Positions 1-6,821 are shown, counted from the first letter of the stretch. The stretch: DNA of 18,273 bases from Thermodesulfobacteriota bacterium (GCA_028278625.1 JANQDY010000119.1:1-18273); one strand, 5' to 3'. Notes: generated by a model not told the origin, from the sequence alone. Numbers and translations are program-made.

Positions 1-1
1 G

Positions 2-40
2 GAAGAATTCAATGCTGAGGTGCAGGCTGCATTGGCGTAA
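2..40 (+). CDS. 3' end of an unidentified upstream gene (partial)
   Basis: An open frame entering from the left edge reads EEFNAEVQAALA and stops at TAA 38-40. The composition (acidic, amphipathic) would suit a protein C-terminus, but only 12 residues are visible and no family can be named. It could equally be a chance open frame. Confidence 0.3.
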   Translation, partial: EEFNAEVQAALA

Positions 41-68
41 TCCGCGAATCAGGGGCGCAGGATGAAGA

Positions 69-100
69 ACGTTTTAAGTTTTACGTTTTAGGTTTTAAGT
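69..100 (+). repeat. Heptamer array, NGTTTTA class (upstream of truncated IVP gene)
   Basis: Four-plus 7-bp units of the form AGTTTTA, CGTTTTA, GGTTTTA. The array ends 11 nt before the ATG at 112. The same class ends 11 nt before the ATG of the intact four-helix-bundle gene at 3759, so array and gene start appear to have been duplicated together. Confidence 0.8.
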
Positions 101-111
101 AGAGAACAAGA

Positions 112-321
112 ATGGCTTATGGGTCTTTTGAGGGTTTGGAGGTGTGGAAAAAGACATGTCGGTCGGCTGTTCGCGTTTATGAGGTTTTGAAGGGCCTTCC
201 TACCCCTACCTATTTTGGCTCAAAGCCGTTTTGGGTAGGCTTGAGAAAATCAAAAGACCTCCATGGTACTATAGGCCACACCGGCATATCGCGTAACGAT
301 CAGACCAATGTGGCCCTTTGA
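112..321 (+). pseudogene. Truncated four-helix-bundle (IVP/S23) gene, 5' fragment
   Basis: The first 28 or so residues (MAYGSFEGLEVWKK... to VYEVLKG) align closely with the start of the intact four-helix-bundle protein at 3759-4106, which belongs to the 23S rRNA-intervening-sequence protein family. After about position 195 the similarity stops abruptly and the frame runs through unrelated sequence to a stop at 321. Helices 2-4 are missing, so the protein is almost certainly not functional. The junction is followed by an imperfect hairpin (CCTACC 205-210 pairing with GGTAGG 234-239 around GGCT/AGCC). The original gene would be about 115 codons. The product of the truncated frame, if any, is unknown. 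Confidence 0.7.
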
Positions 322-532
322 AGCGAAATGGGACAACGCAGTTGTATCAGAGATGTAATCAGGCATTATCCGCGCCCTGACGAAGTTCCTCGGCTGTATG
401 AGGCCCCATGTGAATATCGGCGCTGCTTTCTTGAAGGATATCTTTCATTAAACTGATGGTTTTCTGTTGTTGATGGTGTTGGTAGAATCCACGTTTTGGC
501 CGAGGCCGAGGATGGTGAGCCTTGGAGACTTG
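322..532. other. No recognisable gene
   Basis: Between the truncated IVP gene and the end of the CopG-type antitoxin I see no frame with family resemblance. The minus-strand frame covering 366-560 has low-complexity Ser/Arg composition and no ribosome binding site. The stretch may be degraded gene material. Confidence 0.4.
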
Positions 533-778
533 TCAACTGCCAGCCTTTTCTATAAGCCATTCATGGATGAGCGCATCTTCTGGGACTTTTAAAATTTTTG
601 CCTTGGATGTGATTCGTGCATATAAGTCCTTGTCGATTCCAACATACCTTTTTTTCTTTATTGAGAATTCAATTTGATCCACCTCCGTCACGTCATCGTA
701 TTCGAGAAAGTCGTGTTCATCCCAAAAATCAGAGGCTTCGTAAATAGATATATCCCTAAGATTCTCATCTTTTTCCAT
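533..778 (-). CDS. CopG-family (ribbon-helix-helix) antitoxin, partner of BrnT-like toxin
   Basis: An 81-residue protein starting MEKDENLRD. It has an acidic N-terminal half containing SDFWDEHDF, the toxin-binding element typical of CopG antitoxins (family knowledge), and a C-terminal half with YVGIDKDLYARI and LIHEWLIEK resembling a ribbon-helix-helix DNA-binding unit. The start at 778 is chosen because AAAGGAG lies 5-11 nt upstream; an ATG at 799 in the same frame lacks this. The gene overlaps the 3' end of the toxin gene by 14 nt, so translation is probably coupled. The order is toxin then antitoxin, as in brnTA. It likely neutralises the toxin at 765-1052 and represses the promoter at 1086-1115. 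Confidence 0.75.
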   Translation of the reverse strand: MEKDENLRDISIYEASDFWDEHDFLEYDDVTEVDQIEFSIKKKRYVGIDKDLYARITSKAKILKVPEDALIHEWLIEKAGS

Positions 779-1052
779 AACGTCTCCTTTCTTGATCATT
801 CATCCCTCTCGCGGTGACAATCAGGGCTTTGTTCCCTAGTTTTCTGACGAAGAAAACAGAAAGAAACCTTCCGGATTCGGTTTTGCCAAGGGCATTGTAC
901 AGATGTTCCCCTTCTACCTTGCCCTTTTCCTTCCGGAAAATTCTGCAGTGGCCAGACAGAACTTCCTCCACCTCAGATGGTAAGACATTATGCTTCCAGG
1001 CAACCTTATCCACAATTCTATCGAGCCAGATGATATCTTCTATAACAAACAC
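765..1052 (-). CDS. BrnT-family toxin (RelE-fold ribonuclease)
   Basis: 95 residues. The N-terminus has IIWLDRIVDKVAWKHNVLPSE, matching the BrnT start pattern (W-D...KH, then a helix EVEEVL). The C-terminus ends in a strand and basic tail, ALIVTARGMNDQERRRYGKR, resembling the BrnT pattern of RVITAR followed by ERRRY. BrnT proteins are small ribonucleases of the RelE superfamily that halt translation under stress. The start is a GTG at 1052; no closer ATG exists. The last 14 nt overlap the antitoxin start. The gene lies downstream of a good sigma-70-type promoter on the minus strand. The family call is from pattern recognition; the pair is better described as BrnT-like/CopG than as canonical BrnTA. 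Confidence 0.75.
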   Translation of the reverse strand: MFVIEDIIWLDRIVDKVAWKHNVLPSEVEEVLSGHCRIFRKEKGKVEGEHLYNALGKTESGRFLSVFFVRKLGNKALIVTARGMNDQERRRYGKR

Positions 1053-1085
1053 TCTTAACCCAACCTATAGAAAAGGAGAAAGACA

Positions 1086-1115
1086 TTAATAGACGTTTCC
1101 AATAAAAATTGTCAA
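1086..1115 (-). promoter_or_regulatory. Promoter of BrnT-like/CopG pair
   Basis: On the minus strand, TTGACA (1110-1115) is followed after 18 nt by TATTAA (1086-1091), a consensus -35 with a reasonable -10, about 35 nt upstream of the toxin GTG. The antitoxin probably autoregulates it. Confidence 0.6.
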
Positions 1116-1186
1116 AATTTTCCATTCGGGTCAAGAGAAAAGGCGGTCGGCGGGAGTCACGGGGGCGATAAAGTCAGAAATGGTTT

Positions 1187-1318
1187 TAGGTTTAAAGGTT
1201 TGGGGCAGGATTTGGAGGGATGGTGGCTCATGGCTCATGGGTTTTGGGTTATGGGTTTTGGGTTATGAGTTAGGGAAGGATTTGGAGGGATTGTGGTTTG
1301 AAAAGGGTGCAGGGGATT
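1187..1318 (+). repeat. Heptamer arrays: TGGCTCA, GGGTTTT/GGGTTAT and partial GGGTGCA classes
   Basis: TGGCTCA occurs twice at 1224-1237. GGGTTTT, GGGTTAT, GGGTTTT, GGGTTAT and GAGTTAG follow at 1239-1273. A partial GGGTGCA, GGGGATT lies at 1305-1318. A 20-bp sequence beginning AGGATTTGGAGGG occurs at 1207-1226 and again at 1277-1296 with one mismatch, exactly 70 nt (ten 7-bp steps) apart. Together with the promoter at 1086-1115 this fills the gap before the gene at 1361. Confidence 0.8.
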
Positions 1319-1360
1319 CGACATTGTGTGCTGATTAACACAGATTTGTGGTAATAGACC

Positions 1361-2215
1361 ATGGGTTTAGCATTCAAAAAAAATCCCATCTTCCTTCTGC
1401 TGATATTCGCGGTTGGTTGTGGGATTTTCGTTTTTTATGAAGTGAAAGGGGAAACCAGGCGCAATTCGCTGAAGGTGGTGAGTTACAATGTGGGCACCCT
1501 TAACGGTGACAAGCCGTCCTTTGCCGGAACTGTGAATGCCATTTTAAAAGAAGGGAGGCCGGAGTTGGTGCTCCTTCAGGAGGTGCCCAATGAAGCGTTT
1601 CTTAAGGATATGGGAAAAACGCTTGGGCTGCCACATCATGCTTTTGGAGCATACAGTGCAAATGGGGTGGGCTATGGGCTGGGAATGCTCTCGAGCAGGC
1701 CGCTGGTTAATGCTGATGTGCATTTGTTAGAGCACAATGGTCATGCGGTGCTCACCGCGGAAATGGCAATGGACGGGCAGGTCTTGGTGCTTTGCTCGGT
1801 GCACCTGGAGCGGGTGCGGGCGGTGAAAAAGGCCAAAGATGGGTTTGAAATGTCCTGGAAAGAGGGCTTTCGAATTTTGAAGGATGAGATGATTTCCGAG
1901 ACGCCCAGAAGCATGGCGGTGGCGGAGATGTTGGGGCTGTCGGTTTTGAAGGGATCGGAAGAAGTGATTATCGGCGGGGATTTCAATACGGTACCGTTTT
2001 CAACGGCGGTTCGAAGCATGGAGAGGCGGTATAAGGATGTGCTGTGGCCTTCCCTGGAGTATTTTGCGGGAACGTACACCATGGTGAAGTTTCCCATTAA
2101 GCCCCGGATTGATTATATCTTTTGTTCGGAAGGGGTGAAAGTTCGGTCGGCAAGGGTGGTTCGACAAGGGGGAGGGGATCATTATCCGGTGTGGGCGGAG
2201 TTGGATAGTGGCTGA
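1361..2215 (+). CDS. Membrane-anchored endonuclease/exonuclease/phosphatase-family protein
   Basis: 284 residues. A hydrophobic segment at about 9-26 (FLLLIFAVGCGIFVFY) acts as signal anchor or signal peptide, so the enzyme domain should lie outside the cytoplasm. The EEP catalytic set is visible in order: SYN (N43), LLQE (E74), SVH (H148), GGDFN (D207, N209), RIDY (D251) and GDH (D273, H274). The family contains metal-dependent phosphodiesterases and phosphatases acting on nucleic acids, lipids or sugar phosphates. The substrate here cannot be read from sequence. It precedes the Wzy_C gene, and exported EEP proteins occur in EPS clusters. The start lacks a strong Shine-Dalgarno. The stop TGA at 2213-2215 lies inside the first TGGCTGA unit of a heptamer array, so the last residues may be array-encoded. 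Confidence 0.85.
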   Translation: MGLAFKKNPIFLLLIFAVGCGIFVFYEVKGETRRNSLKVVSYNVGTLNGDKPSFAGTVNAILKEGRPELVLLQEVPNEAFLKDMGKTLGLPHHAFGAYSANGVGYGLGMLSSRPLVNADVHLLEHNGHAVLTAEMAMDGQVLVLCSVHLERVRAVKKAKDGFEMSWKEGFRILKDEMISETPRSMAVAEMLGLSVLKGSEEVIIGGDFNTVPFSTAVRSMERRYKDVLWPSLEYFAGTYTMVKFPIKPRIDYIFCSEGVKVRSARVVRQGGGDHYPVWAELDSG

Positions 2216-2258
2216 TGGCTCCTGGCTCATGGCTCATGGCTCATAGCTCATAGCTGAT
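2209..2258 (+). repeat. Heptamer array, TGGCTCA class, overlapping a stop codon
   Basis: Seven consecutive units from 2209: TGGCTGA, TGGCTCC, TGGCTCA three times, TAGCTCA, TAGCTGA. The first unit contains the stop codon of the EEP gene. Confidence 0.9.
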
Positions 2259-2280
2259 GGACAACAAAGGAAAGTACACC

Positions 2281-2315
2281 AAAACCCAAAACTCATAACC
2301 CAAAACCCAAAACTA
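2281..2315 (-). repeat. Heptamer array, GGGTTTT class in inverted orientation
   Basis: Units AAAACCC, AAAACTC, ATAACCC, AAAACCC, AAAACTA. This is the reverse complement of the GGGTTTT/GGGTTAT array at 1239-1273, so the EEP gene is bracketed by an opposed pair of arrays about 1 kb apart. Confidence 0.85.
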
Positions 2316-2355
2316 AAAATTAAACGCATTCAATCCTAAGAGAGGAAAAAGACCC

Positions 2356-3717
2356 TTGGCAAAAGGACTCGTCTATTTCATCATCGGAACATTCGCGCTC
2401 CTGTTCGGCGCCAGGCAGCAGCCGTGGATCATGGTTTTATATGCGGTGCTCATGATTCTGGCATTTGGAGTGCTCATGTGGCAGGGAGGGCTTTCGTGGC
2501 GGCCGGGGCCATGGGCCTGGGGAATTGTCGGTTTCTTTCTTCTGGCGACGGCGGTTCAGATAGTTCCTTTTTCCCAGGGTATTCTTGAGTGGGCCAGCCC
2601 TGTGCGAGCGCAGGTTTTGGAGTTGGCGGGTGCGCTATTGGAGATGGAGTGGGTGAATAGCGCAATTGCCTACTCGGTGTCTCATGCGTTGGCACGGTGG
2701 GGGTTTATCATTTGTCTTGGATTGTTTTTTTGGGTGTGTGTCAGTCTCGGCCGGGACCGGAAATGTTATAAGGGGATGGTGTGGGTGTTGATTGGATTGG
2801 GGGTTTTTGAGGCTTCTTACGGCCTTATCCAGGCACTGATCCCACAGGTTGGGATTTTGTGGCTTCCTTCGGAATATTCTGCCTATGGCACTGCCCGGGG
2901 TACCTTGACGAACCGCAATAATTTTGCGGGCCTCATGGAGATGATCTGGCCGGTGGCATTGGGAGTGACCCTGGCCCAAGGGGAATGGGAGGACCAGAAG
3001 GGCATTAAGGCAATGCTTTCGGAAGGCCATGTGGGAAATCAGCTCATTTTTTTCTTGATGGTGGTTATGATGGTTCTGGCTGTCATTTTTTCACAGTCGC
3101 GGGCCGGCATTCTGGGGGCATTCCTGGGGATGGCGGTTTTCCTGGGGCTTCTTAGAACGGTGAGCGGAAGGTTTCGCTGGGGCTTTCGAATTATCATAGG
3201 GTGTATAATTGCTTTGGTTTTTTTCTACGGTCAAAGCATGGGTTTCGATAAGATTTTGGACCGGTTTCTGGCCCTTGAAGCAGGTTCCCATGGTCGCATG
3301 GAAATCTGGGTGCCGACCTGGCAAATGGTTTCCGATCATCCGGTGGGTATCGGATTAGGGAACTATGAGCTGGTTGAACCGGTGTATGTGGATCCGGGTC
3401 GTGAAGGGGTTCGAAACTACTATCCCCACAACGACTATCTGCAACTGCTGGCCGAAGCAGGATGGGCCGGGGCGGTTGTGCTGGTGTTTGGGCTGTTCTT
3501 TTTTGTTGTTAGGGCCGTTCGGCGGATTCGGAAGGTGGGGTTTGATGTGGGGCGGTTTCGGTTGCTGGTGAGCGTGGGGGCGCTGGCGGGGATTTGCTCT
3601 ATGGCGTTTCATGGGTTTTTTGATTTTAATTTTCAGATTCCGGCGAATGAGGCGTATTTTGTGTTGTTGATGGCACTTGTCGAGGCGGGGTTGTGGCCGA
3701 GGAAGGGTAAGATTTAG
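2356..3717 (+). CDS. O-antigen ligase/polymerase family protein (Wzy_C domain)
   Basis: 453 residues with about ten to twelve hydrophobic spans through the protein, an inner-membrane polytopic protein. The Wzy_C signature is visible: TARGTLTNRNNFAG at about 180-195, FSQSRAG at about 245, then a large periplasmic loop beginning GRMEIWVPTWQM and containing HPVGIGLGNYE and YYPHNDYLQLLAEAGW, followed by further membrane spans. Members either polymerise repeat units or ligate glycans to an acceptor; sequence alone does not decide which. The start is a TTG at 2356 with AGAGGA upstream; the next in-frame ATG (2431) would cut into the first membrane segment. The stop TAG (3715-3717) overlaps the first unit of a heptamer array. 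It probably works with the Wzc/CpsB operon at 11464-18142, although accessory genes separate them. Confidence 0.88.
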   Translation: MAKGLVYFIIGTFALLFGARQQPWIMVLYAVLMILAFGVLMWQGGLSWRPGPWAWGIVGFFLLATAVQIVPFSQGILEWASPVRAQVLELAGALLEMEWVNSAIAYSVSHALARWGFIICLGLFFWVCVSLGRDRKCYKGMVWVLIGLGVFEASYGLIQALIPQVGILWLPSEYSAYGTARGTLTNRNNFAGLMEMIWPVALGVTLAQGEWEDQKGIKAMLSEGHVGNQLIFFLMVVMMVLAVIFSQSRAGILGAFLGMAVFLGLLRTVSGRFRWGFRIIIGCIIALVFFYGQSMGFDKILDRFLALEAGSHGRMEIWVPTWQMVSDHPVGIGLGNYELVEPVYVDPGREGVRNYYPHNDYLQLLAEAGWAGAVVLVFGLFFFVVRAVRRIRKVGFDVGRFRLLVSVGALAGICSMAFHGFFDFNFQIPANEAYFVLLMALVEAGLWPRKGKI

Positions 3718-3747
3718 GTTTTACGTTTTAGGTGTTAAGTTTTAAGT
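3716..3747 (+). repeat. Heptamer array, NGTTTTA class, upstream of intact IVP gene
   Basis: Units AGGTTTT, ACGTTTT, AGGTGTT, AAGTTTT, then AAGT. It begins within the Wzy_C stop codon and ends 11 nt before the ATG at 3759, the same spacing as at the truncated copy (69-112). Confidence 0.85.
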
Positions 3748-3758
3748 GAGTAAAGACA

Positions 3759-4106
3759 ATGAGTTATCGATCTTTCGAGGAGTTGGAGGTATGGAAGAGG
3801 GGTTGTAGGCTGGCTGTAAGGGTTTATGAGGCCCTTCGGCATTGCAGGGACTACGGTTTGAAGGATCAGATGACGAGGGCAGCCGTCAGTATCCCAAGCA
3901 ATATTTCGGAAGGTGCTGAACGTGATACGAAACCCGAATTCATACGGTTCCTTCATATTGCAAAGGGTTCTGCCGCTGAGCTGAGGACGCAGGTGTACAT
4001 TGCCAGACAGATTGGTATCATCGAATCGCCAATACAGGTTGAACTGACCGAAGAGCTGAAAGGCATTTCAGCCATGCTACAGGGGCTGATAAGGTCTTTG
4101 AAATAA
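3759..4106 (+). CDS. Four-helix-bundle protein (23S rRNA-intervening-sequence protein family)
   Basis: 115 residues of typical family length. It starts MSYRSFEELEVWKR with the LEVWK motif of helix 1, then DQMTRAAVSIPSNISEGAER (helix 2 with the conserved IPSNI-EG), FLHIAKGSAAELRTQVYIA (helix 3) and a C-terminal helix. Members form pentameric toroids of four-helix bundles; the diversity-generating-retroelement accessory protein Avd shares the fold. Some are encoded in insertions in 23S rRNA genes, others, as here, stand alone with no known function. The gene is bracketed by opposed heptamer arrays at 3716-3747 and 4120-4154. A hairpin (GGTCTTT 4093-4099 with AAAGACC 4107-4113) spans the stop codon. 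A 5' fragment (112) and a 3' fragment (10531-10686) of the same family also occur in the window. Confidence 0.92.
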   Translation: MSYRSFEELEVWKRGCRLAVRVYEALRHCRDYGLKDQMTRAAVSIPSNISEGAERDTKPEFIRFLHIAKGSAAELRTQVYIARQIGIIESPIQVELTEELKGISAMLQGLIRSLK

Positions 4107-4119
4107 AAAGACCCCATAC

Positions 4120-4154
4120 CTAAAACGTAAAACGTAAAACGTAAGACGTAAAAC
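4120..4154 (-). repeat. Heptamer array, NGTTTTA class in inverted orientation
   Basis: Units CTAAAAC, GTAAAAC, GTAAAAC, GTAAGAC, GTAAAAC, the reverse complement of the array at 3716-3747. It directly abuts the truncated 5' end of the ATP-binding-protein relic. Confidence 0.9.
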
Positions 4155-4641
4155 TGCGGACTCTACGATAAAAATATTCAAGGACAGTATCCAGATTCAT
4201 AACCCAGGTGGACTTCCGCAAGGAATCAGCATGAAAGATATTCTGTCTGGCAGAATTGCCTCGATGCCCAGAAACAAACAAATTGCTTCGATGTTTAAAG
4301 AGGCGGGGATTATTGAGAAGTATGGGTCAGGTATTCGTAGGGTCAGGGAGATTATGGAAGCGGCAGGGGCGTCTGAACCCGCGTTTGAGGTGATCGGTAA
4401 TTCCTTCAAGGTTACGATGTTTCCAGTTGCTCCGTCTAGTTTTGGCGGTGTAAATGGCGGTGTAAATGAACTCCTCGAGTTTATTGAGGCCAAGCCTTGA
4501 AGAAATTCGAGGCAACTTCGGGATCAGTTAGGCATACCAAAAAGGACTCTTGAACGTCGCTTGGGAGTATTGAGGGGACAGGGGCGTATTGAATTTCGAG
4601 GGCCGCCCAAGACGGGTGGTTATCACTTGAAGAATGACTGA
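4155..4641 (+). pseudogene. Broken AlbA_2/HATPase_c_4-type ATP-binding transcriptional regulator (3' part, with nonsense codon)
   Basis: One frame runs from the heptamer array to 4641. It reads IQIHNPGGLPQGIS, then ILSGRIASMPRNKQIASMF, AGIIEKYGSGIRRVREIME and FEVIGNSFKVTMF, the C-terminal ATPase-like domain of the RecG-C-like/AlbA_2 ATP-binding proteins. A TGA at 4498-4500 interrupts it. The same frame then continues with a winged-helix region (QLRDQLGIPKRTLERRLGVL, then GRIEFRGPPKTGGYHLKND) to TGA 4639-4641, a typical C-terminus of these proteins. The whole N-terminal AlbA_2 domain is missing; the break lies at the heptamer array 4120-4154. An ATG at 4231 gives an 89-codon frame but is internal to the domain, so I treat the locus as a relic with two lesions. 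Confidence 0.8.
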
Positions 4642-4651
4642 TGGGAAGGAA

Positions 4652-4693
4652 GGGTACAGTTGTCAGGGTGCAGGGGGCAGGGAGGTTAGGGGT
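4652..4693 (+). repeat. Heptamer array, GGGTGCA class
   Basis: Units GGGTACA, GTTGTCA, GGGTGCA, GGGGGCA, GGGAGGT, TAGGGGT. It follows the stop codon of the ATP-binding relic on one side, and contains the minus-strand stop TAA (4686-4688) of the DUF3368 gene on the other. Confidence 0.85.
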
Positions 4694-5195
4694 TGGAAAG
4701 GTTCCTGGCTGTATGCACGGCTTTCAGGAATACGTCTTCCTTAAGATAGAAACCAGAGCTTACAATCGCCTCGAGTGAGACAAGAAATTGGTCGAAATCC
4801 AGGACCTGCCTCTTTACCGCTTTTAGGAGCAACCAAATGGTACCCTTCGGACTGGGCCCGGCCATTTCGGCGGCAGTACGTGCCTTGAGATCATCCATCA
4901 GAACCGTTTTGATACCGAATTCCATCGCCAATGAAATGACTTCTGCCTCTCCGGGATGGACAGGCAGTTCTGATTGAAAGTGTTTTTTGACGCTTCTAAC
5001 CCGCAACCATCCGTCTGTGATGGTTTTCCTTATGCGAAATGCATCATGCTTTTCTCTATGTATGCCTTCAATCACCACTTCCTGGTAAACGGCCTGGGGA
5101 ATCATGATCTCTTTGAACATATCGCGAAGGAGATTGAGTTGATCCGCTTTTGCGAGATAAATGAGGGGGGTGGCATTCGAAACAACCCGCTCCAT
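4686..5195 (-). CDS. DUF3368 PIN-like toxin
   Basis: 169 residues. The N-terminal VVSNATPLIYLAK is the DUF3368 version of the first PIN strand (Asn in place of the usual Asp is common in this family). HPGEAEVISLA (about 81-91) and VLMDDLKAR (about 98-106) supply further acidic residues, and a C-terminal segment contains GTIWLLLKAV. PIN-domain toxins are usually ribonucleases; DUF3368 members pair with UPF0175 antitoxins, as here. The ATG immediately follows the antitoxin stop with no gap, indicating translational coupling. The last codons and the stop run into the GGGTGCA-class array at 4652-4693, so the extreme C-terminus may be altered, but the length is normal for the family. Confidence 0.82.
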   Translation of the reverse strand: MERVVSNATPLIYLAKADQLNLLRDMFKEIMIPQAVYQEVVIEGIHREKHDAFRIRKTITDGWLRVRSVKKHFQSELPVHPGEAEVISLAMEFGIKTVLMDDLKARTAAEMAGPSPKGTIWLLLKAVKRQVLDFDQFLVSLEAIVSSGFYLKEDVFLKAVHTARNLSNP

Positions 5196-5492
5196 CTAAA
5201 GATCCCTCAGGTCTTTTTCCAGTTCTTTGATACTGTAAGCGGTATGAACATGCCGTTGCTGTATCTCCTGGACCATTTCCCAAAGTGATAGATCACATGC
5301 TTTCGAGGCTTCCCAAAGGGTGATTTTGCCCTCCTGATATCTCTCCAACGCATCGTGAATGGTATGTTCTTTAAGGGCAGACAAAAGAAATGAACGCAAC
5401 ACGGCTGACCTGTCCACACCTTTCCGTACAGCCAGTTCATCGATCCTTTTCACATAGTTGTCATCCAGACGGGTGGTTATGGTGGTAGCCAT
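5196..5492 (-). CDS. UPF0175-family antitoxin with N-terminal ribbon-helix-helix segment
   Basis: 98 residues starting MATTITTRLDDNYVKRIDELA. The first 45 residues resemble a ribbon-helix-helix DNA-binding unit; residues 50-80 contain LERYQEGKITLWEASKACDLSLWEM, the helix-turn-helix-like core of UPF0175. The start at 5492 is preferred over the ATG at 5543 because GGAGG lies 9 nt upstream; the longer frame would put the start within the promoter. The stop TAG is directly followed by the toxin ATG. The likely role is to bind and neutralise the DUF3368 toxin and repress the shared promoter. Confidence 0.82.
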   Translation of the reverse strand: MATTITTRLDDNYVKRIDELAVRKGVDRSAVLRSFLLSALKEHTIHDALERYQEGKITLWEASKACDLSLWEMVQEIQQRHVHTAYSIKELEKDLRDL

Positions 5493-5541
5493 TGTTTTAT
5501 GCCTCCAATCGTCCTTGTATGCGATTGCATTGAATGAATAC

Positions 5542-5570
5542 ATGCTATTCCTAAATTGCTAAGGTGTCAA
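5542..5570 (-). promoter_or_regulatory. Promoter of UPF0175/DUF3368 pair
   Basis: On the minus strand, TTGACA (5565-5570) lies 17 nt from TAGCAT (5542-5547). The spacer contains an imperfect palindrome (CCTTA...TTAGG), a plausible operator. The promoter is about 50 nt upstream of the antitoxin ATG at 5492. Confidence 0.6.
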
Positions 5571-5607
5571 GTGTGTCAGCGGGATTTTGAGAAAACGGAG
5601 GGGGAGG

Positions 5608-6738
5608 CTATTGGATAAAGTTCAGATAGTTCTCCCTGTTTATCAGTTGGAAATCGGCGTCGGGATATGCGGTTGACCAGTCTTTCGGAGGTTTGCTTCG
5701 CGCCCGTTGCCATTTGACCTCAAAGCCGGCAAGTTCTCCACGTCGTTCTTCTACAAGGCCTATTTCTTTCTTGTCGTATGTTCGCCAAAAATAGCGGTTT
5801 AGGAATTGTCTCAGGTATTCCTGCCTTTTCATTCGTTCTGTTATAATATAGTTTTCCCAAAGGGCTCCGACATCATCTCGAATCATCAGCGGATTAAAAT
5901 TATTGATCAGCGCGTTCCGAATGCCGTTGTCATAGAAAAAATACCGTTGGTTTTTGGAGATCTCTTTGCGTAGATTTCGGCTGAACCCGCTTCTTTTGTA
6001 GATGACAAAGGTTTTTTCCAAAAGATCCAGATACCGTTCAACGGTGTTTTTGCTCATCCCCAGTTGCCTTCCCAGTTCAGCGAGCGAAACTTCCTTTCCG
6101 ATTTGAAATGCCAGAAGCTGGATCAACCGTTCGAGTTTGTCCGCATGGCGGATCCCTTCCAGTTGAAGGATGTCCTTGAAAAGATAGGATGAGAGAAGTT
6201 CGCGCAGGTATTCTTCGCGGTCGCTGTTGCTCCGCTCAAGCACCACTTCAGGGTACGACCCATAAATGAGTCGTGACTCAAGACTCGCTTCGGTTTCATG
6301 AGGTTTTTCAATTTGAGAGATTTCCATTTGGGCGAGGGGAAAAAGCTTCAAGACCCTTTTTCTGCCGGTCAGCGGTTCCCCGATATCCCTGGCGAGTTCG
6401 AATGATGAGGAACCCGTGGCAATTACACGGATCGTTGGATTATTGTCCACGATAATTTTTAGATTCAGGCCGATCTGCCGGACATATTGGGCCTCATCAA
6501 CAAGGAGCAGTGTATGATTTCCAACAAAATCCCGAAGCTTCTCTGTAGATTGGCTCTCCAGGTACTGGCGAACCACAATGTCGTCGCCATTTACAAAAAG
6601 GAATTTTTCATCAATTGTTTCCAGAAATTTTTTCAAAAGCGTGGTCTTGCCGGTGCGGCGGGCCCCGTAAATGACCACGACCTTGCCGGGTGTGACCGTT
6701 TTTTTGAGGTTGGCGAGCTGTTTCTGCGGAATGTACAT
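5608..6738 (-). CDS. AAA_14/DUF4143-family ATPase
   Basis: 376 residues, typical length. The AAA_14 module has Walker A GARRTGKT (25-32), Walker B LLLVDE (77-82) and sensor ATGSSS (107-112). A winged-helix-like segment follows (VSLAELGRQLGMSKNTVERYL, about 217-237), then a DUF4143 C-terminus with a restriction-endonuclease-like core, KEIGLVEE (324-331) and GFEVKW (338-343). In many family members the first motif reads EID; here Gly327 occupies the usual Asp position, so nuclease function is doubtful even if ATPase activity remains. These proteins are abundant, often solitary and possibly mobile, with no firm function. The start at 6738 is matched by a partial duplicate of the same gene start at 7808-7872. 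Confidence 0.88.
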   Translation of the reverse strand: MYIPQKQLANLKKTVTPGKVVVIYGARRTGKTTLLKKFLETIDEKFLFVNGDDIVVRQYLESQSTEKLRDFVGNHTLLLVDEAQYVRQIGLNLKIIVDNNPTIRVIATGSSSFELARDIGEPLTGRKRVLKLFPLAQMEISQIEKPHETEASLESRLIYGSYPEVVLERSNSDREEYLRELLSSYLFKDILQLEGIRHADKLERLIQLLAFQIGKEVSLAELGRQLGMSKNTVERYLDLLEKTFVIYKRSGFSRNLRKEISKNQRYFFYDNGIRNALINNFNPLMIRDDVGALWENYIITERMKRQEYLRQFLNRYFWRTYDKKEIGLVEERRGELAGFEVKWQRARSKPPKDWSTAYPDADFQLINRENYLNFIQ

Positions 6739-6774
6739 GATCGTTTTGTTTTAAATAGGGCTAGTTTGATGACG

Positions 6775-6804
6775 GAAATAGCATGAATTCAGTCAGTTTG
6801 TCAA
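6775..6804 (-). promoter_or_regulatory. Possible promoter of the AAA_14/DUF4143 gene
   Basis: On the minus strand, TTGACA (6799-6804) is followed after 18 nt by TATTTC (6775-6780). The -35 is perfect and the -10 weak. It lies about 37 nt upstream of the ATG. Confidence 0.4.
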
Positions 6805-6821
6805 TCGTTTATTTGAAATGG

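Noticed and set aside
814..1089. Plus-strand 91-codon frame
   Set aside because: It is antisense to the BrnT-like toxin gene, whose motifs and promoter are clear.
3759..4106. Diversity-generating retroelement, because Avd shares the four-helix-bundle family
   Set aside because: No reverse transcriptase and no template/variable repeat pair are visible in the window.
3759..4106. 23S rRNA gene around the IVP gene
   Set aside because: Flanking sequence is protein-coding or heptamer repeat; no rRNA sequence is recognisable.
4498..4500. In-frame TGA as a selenocysteine codon
   Set aside because: The family is not a selenoprotein family, no SECIS-like hairpin was evident, and the gene is also truncated at its 5' end.
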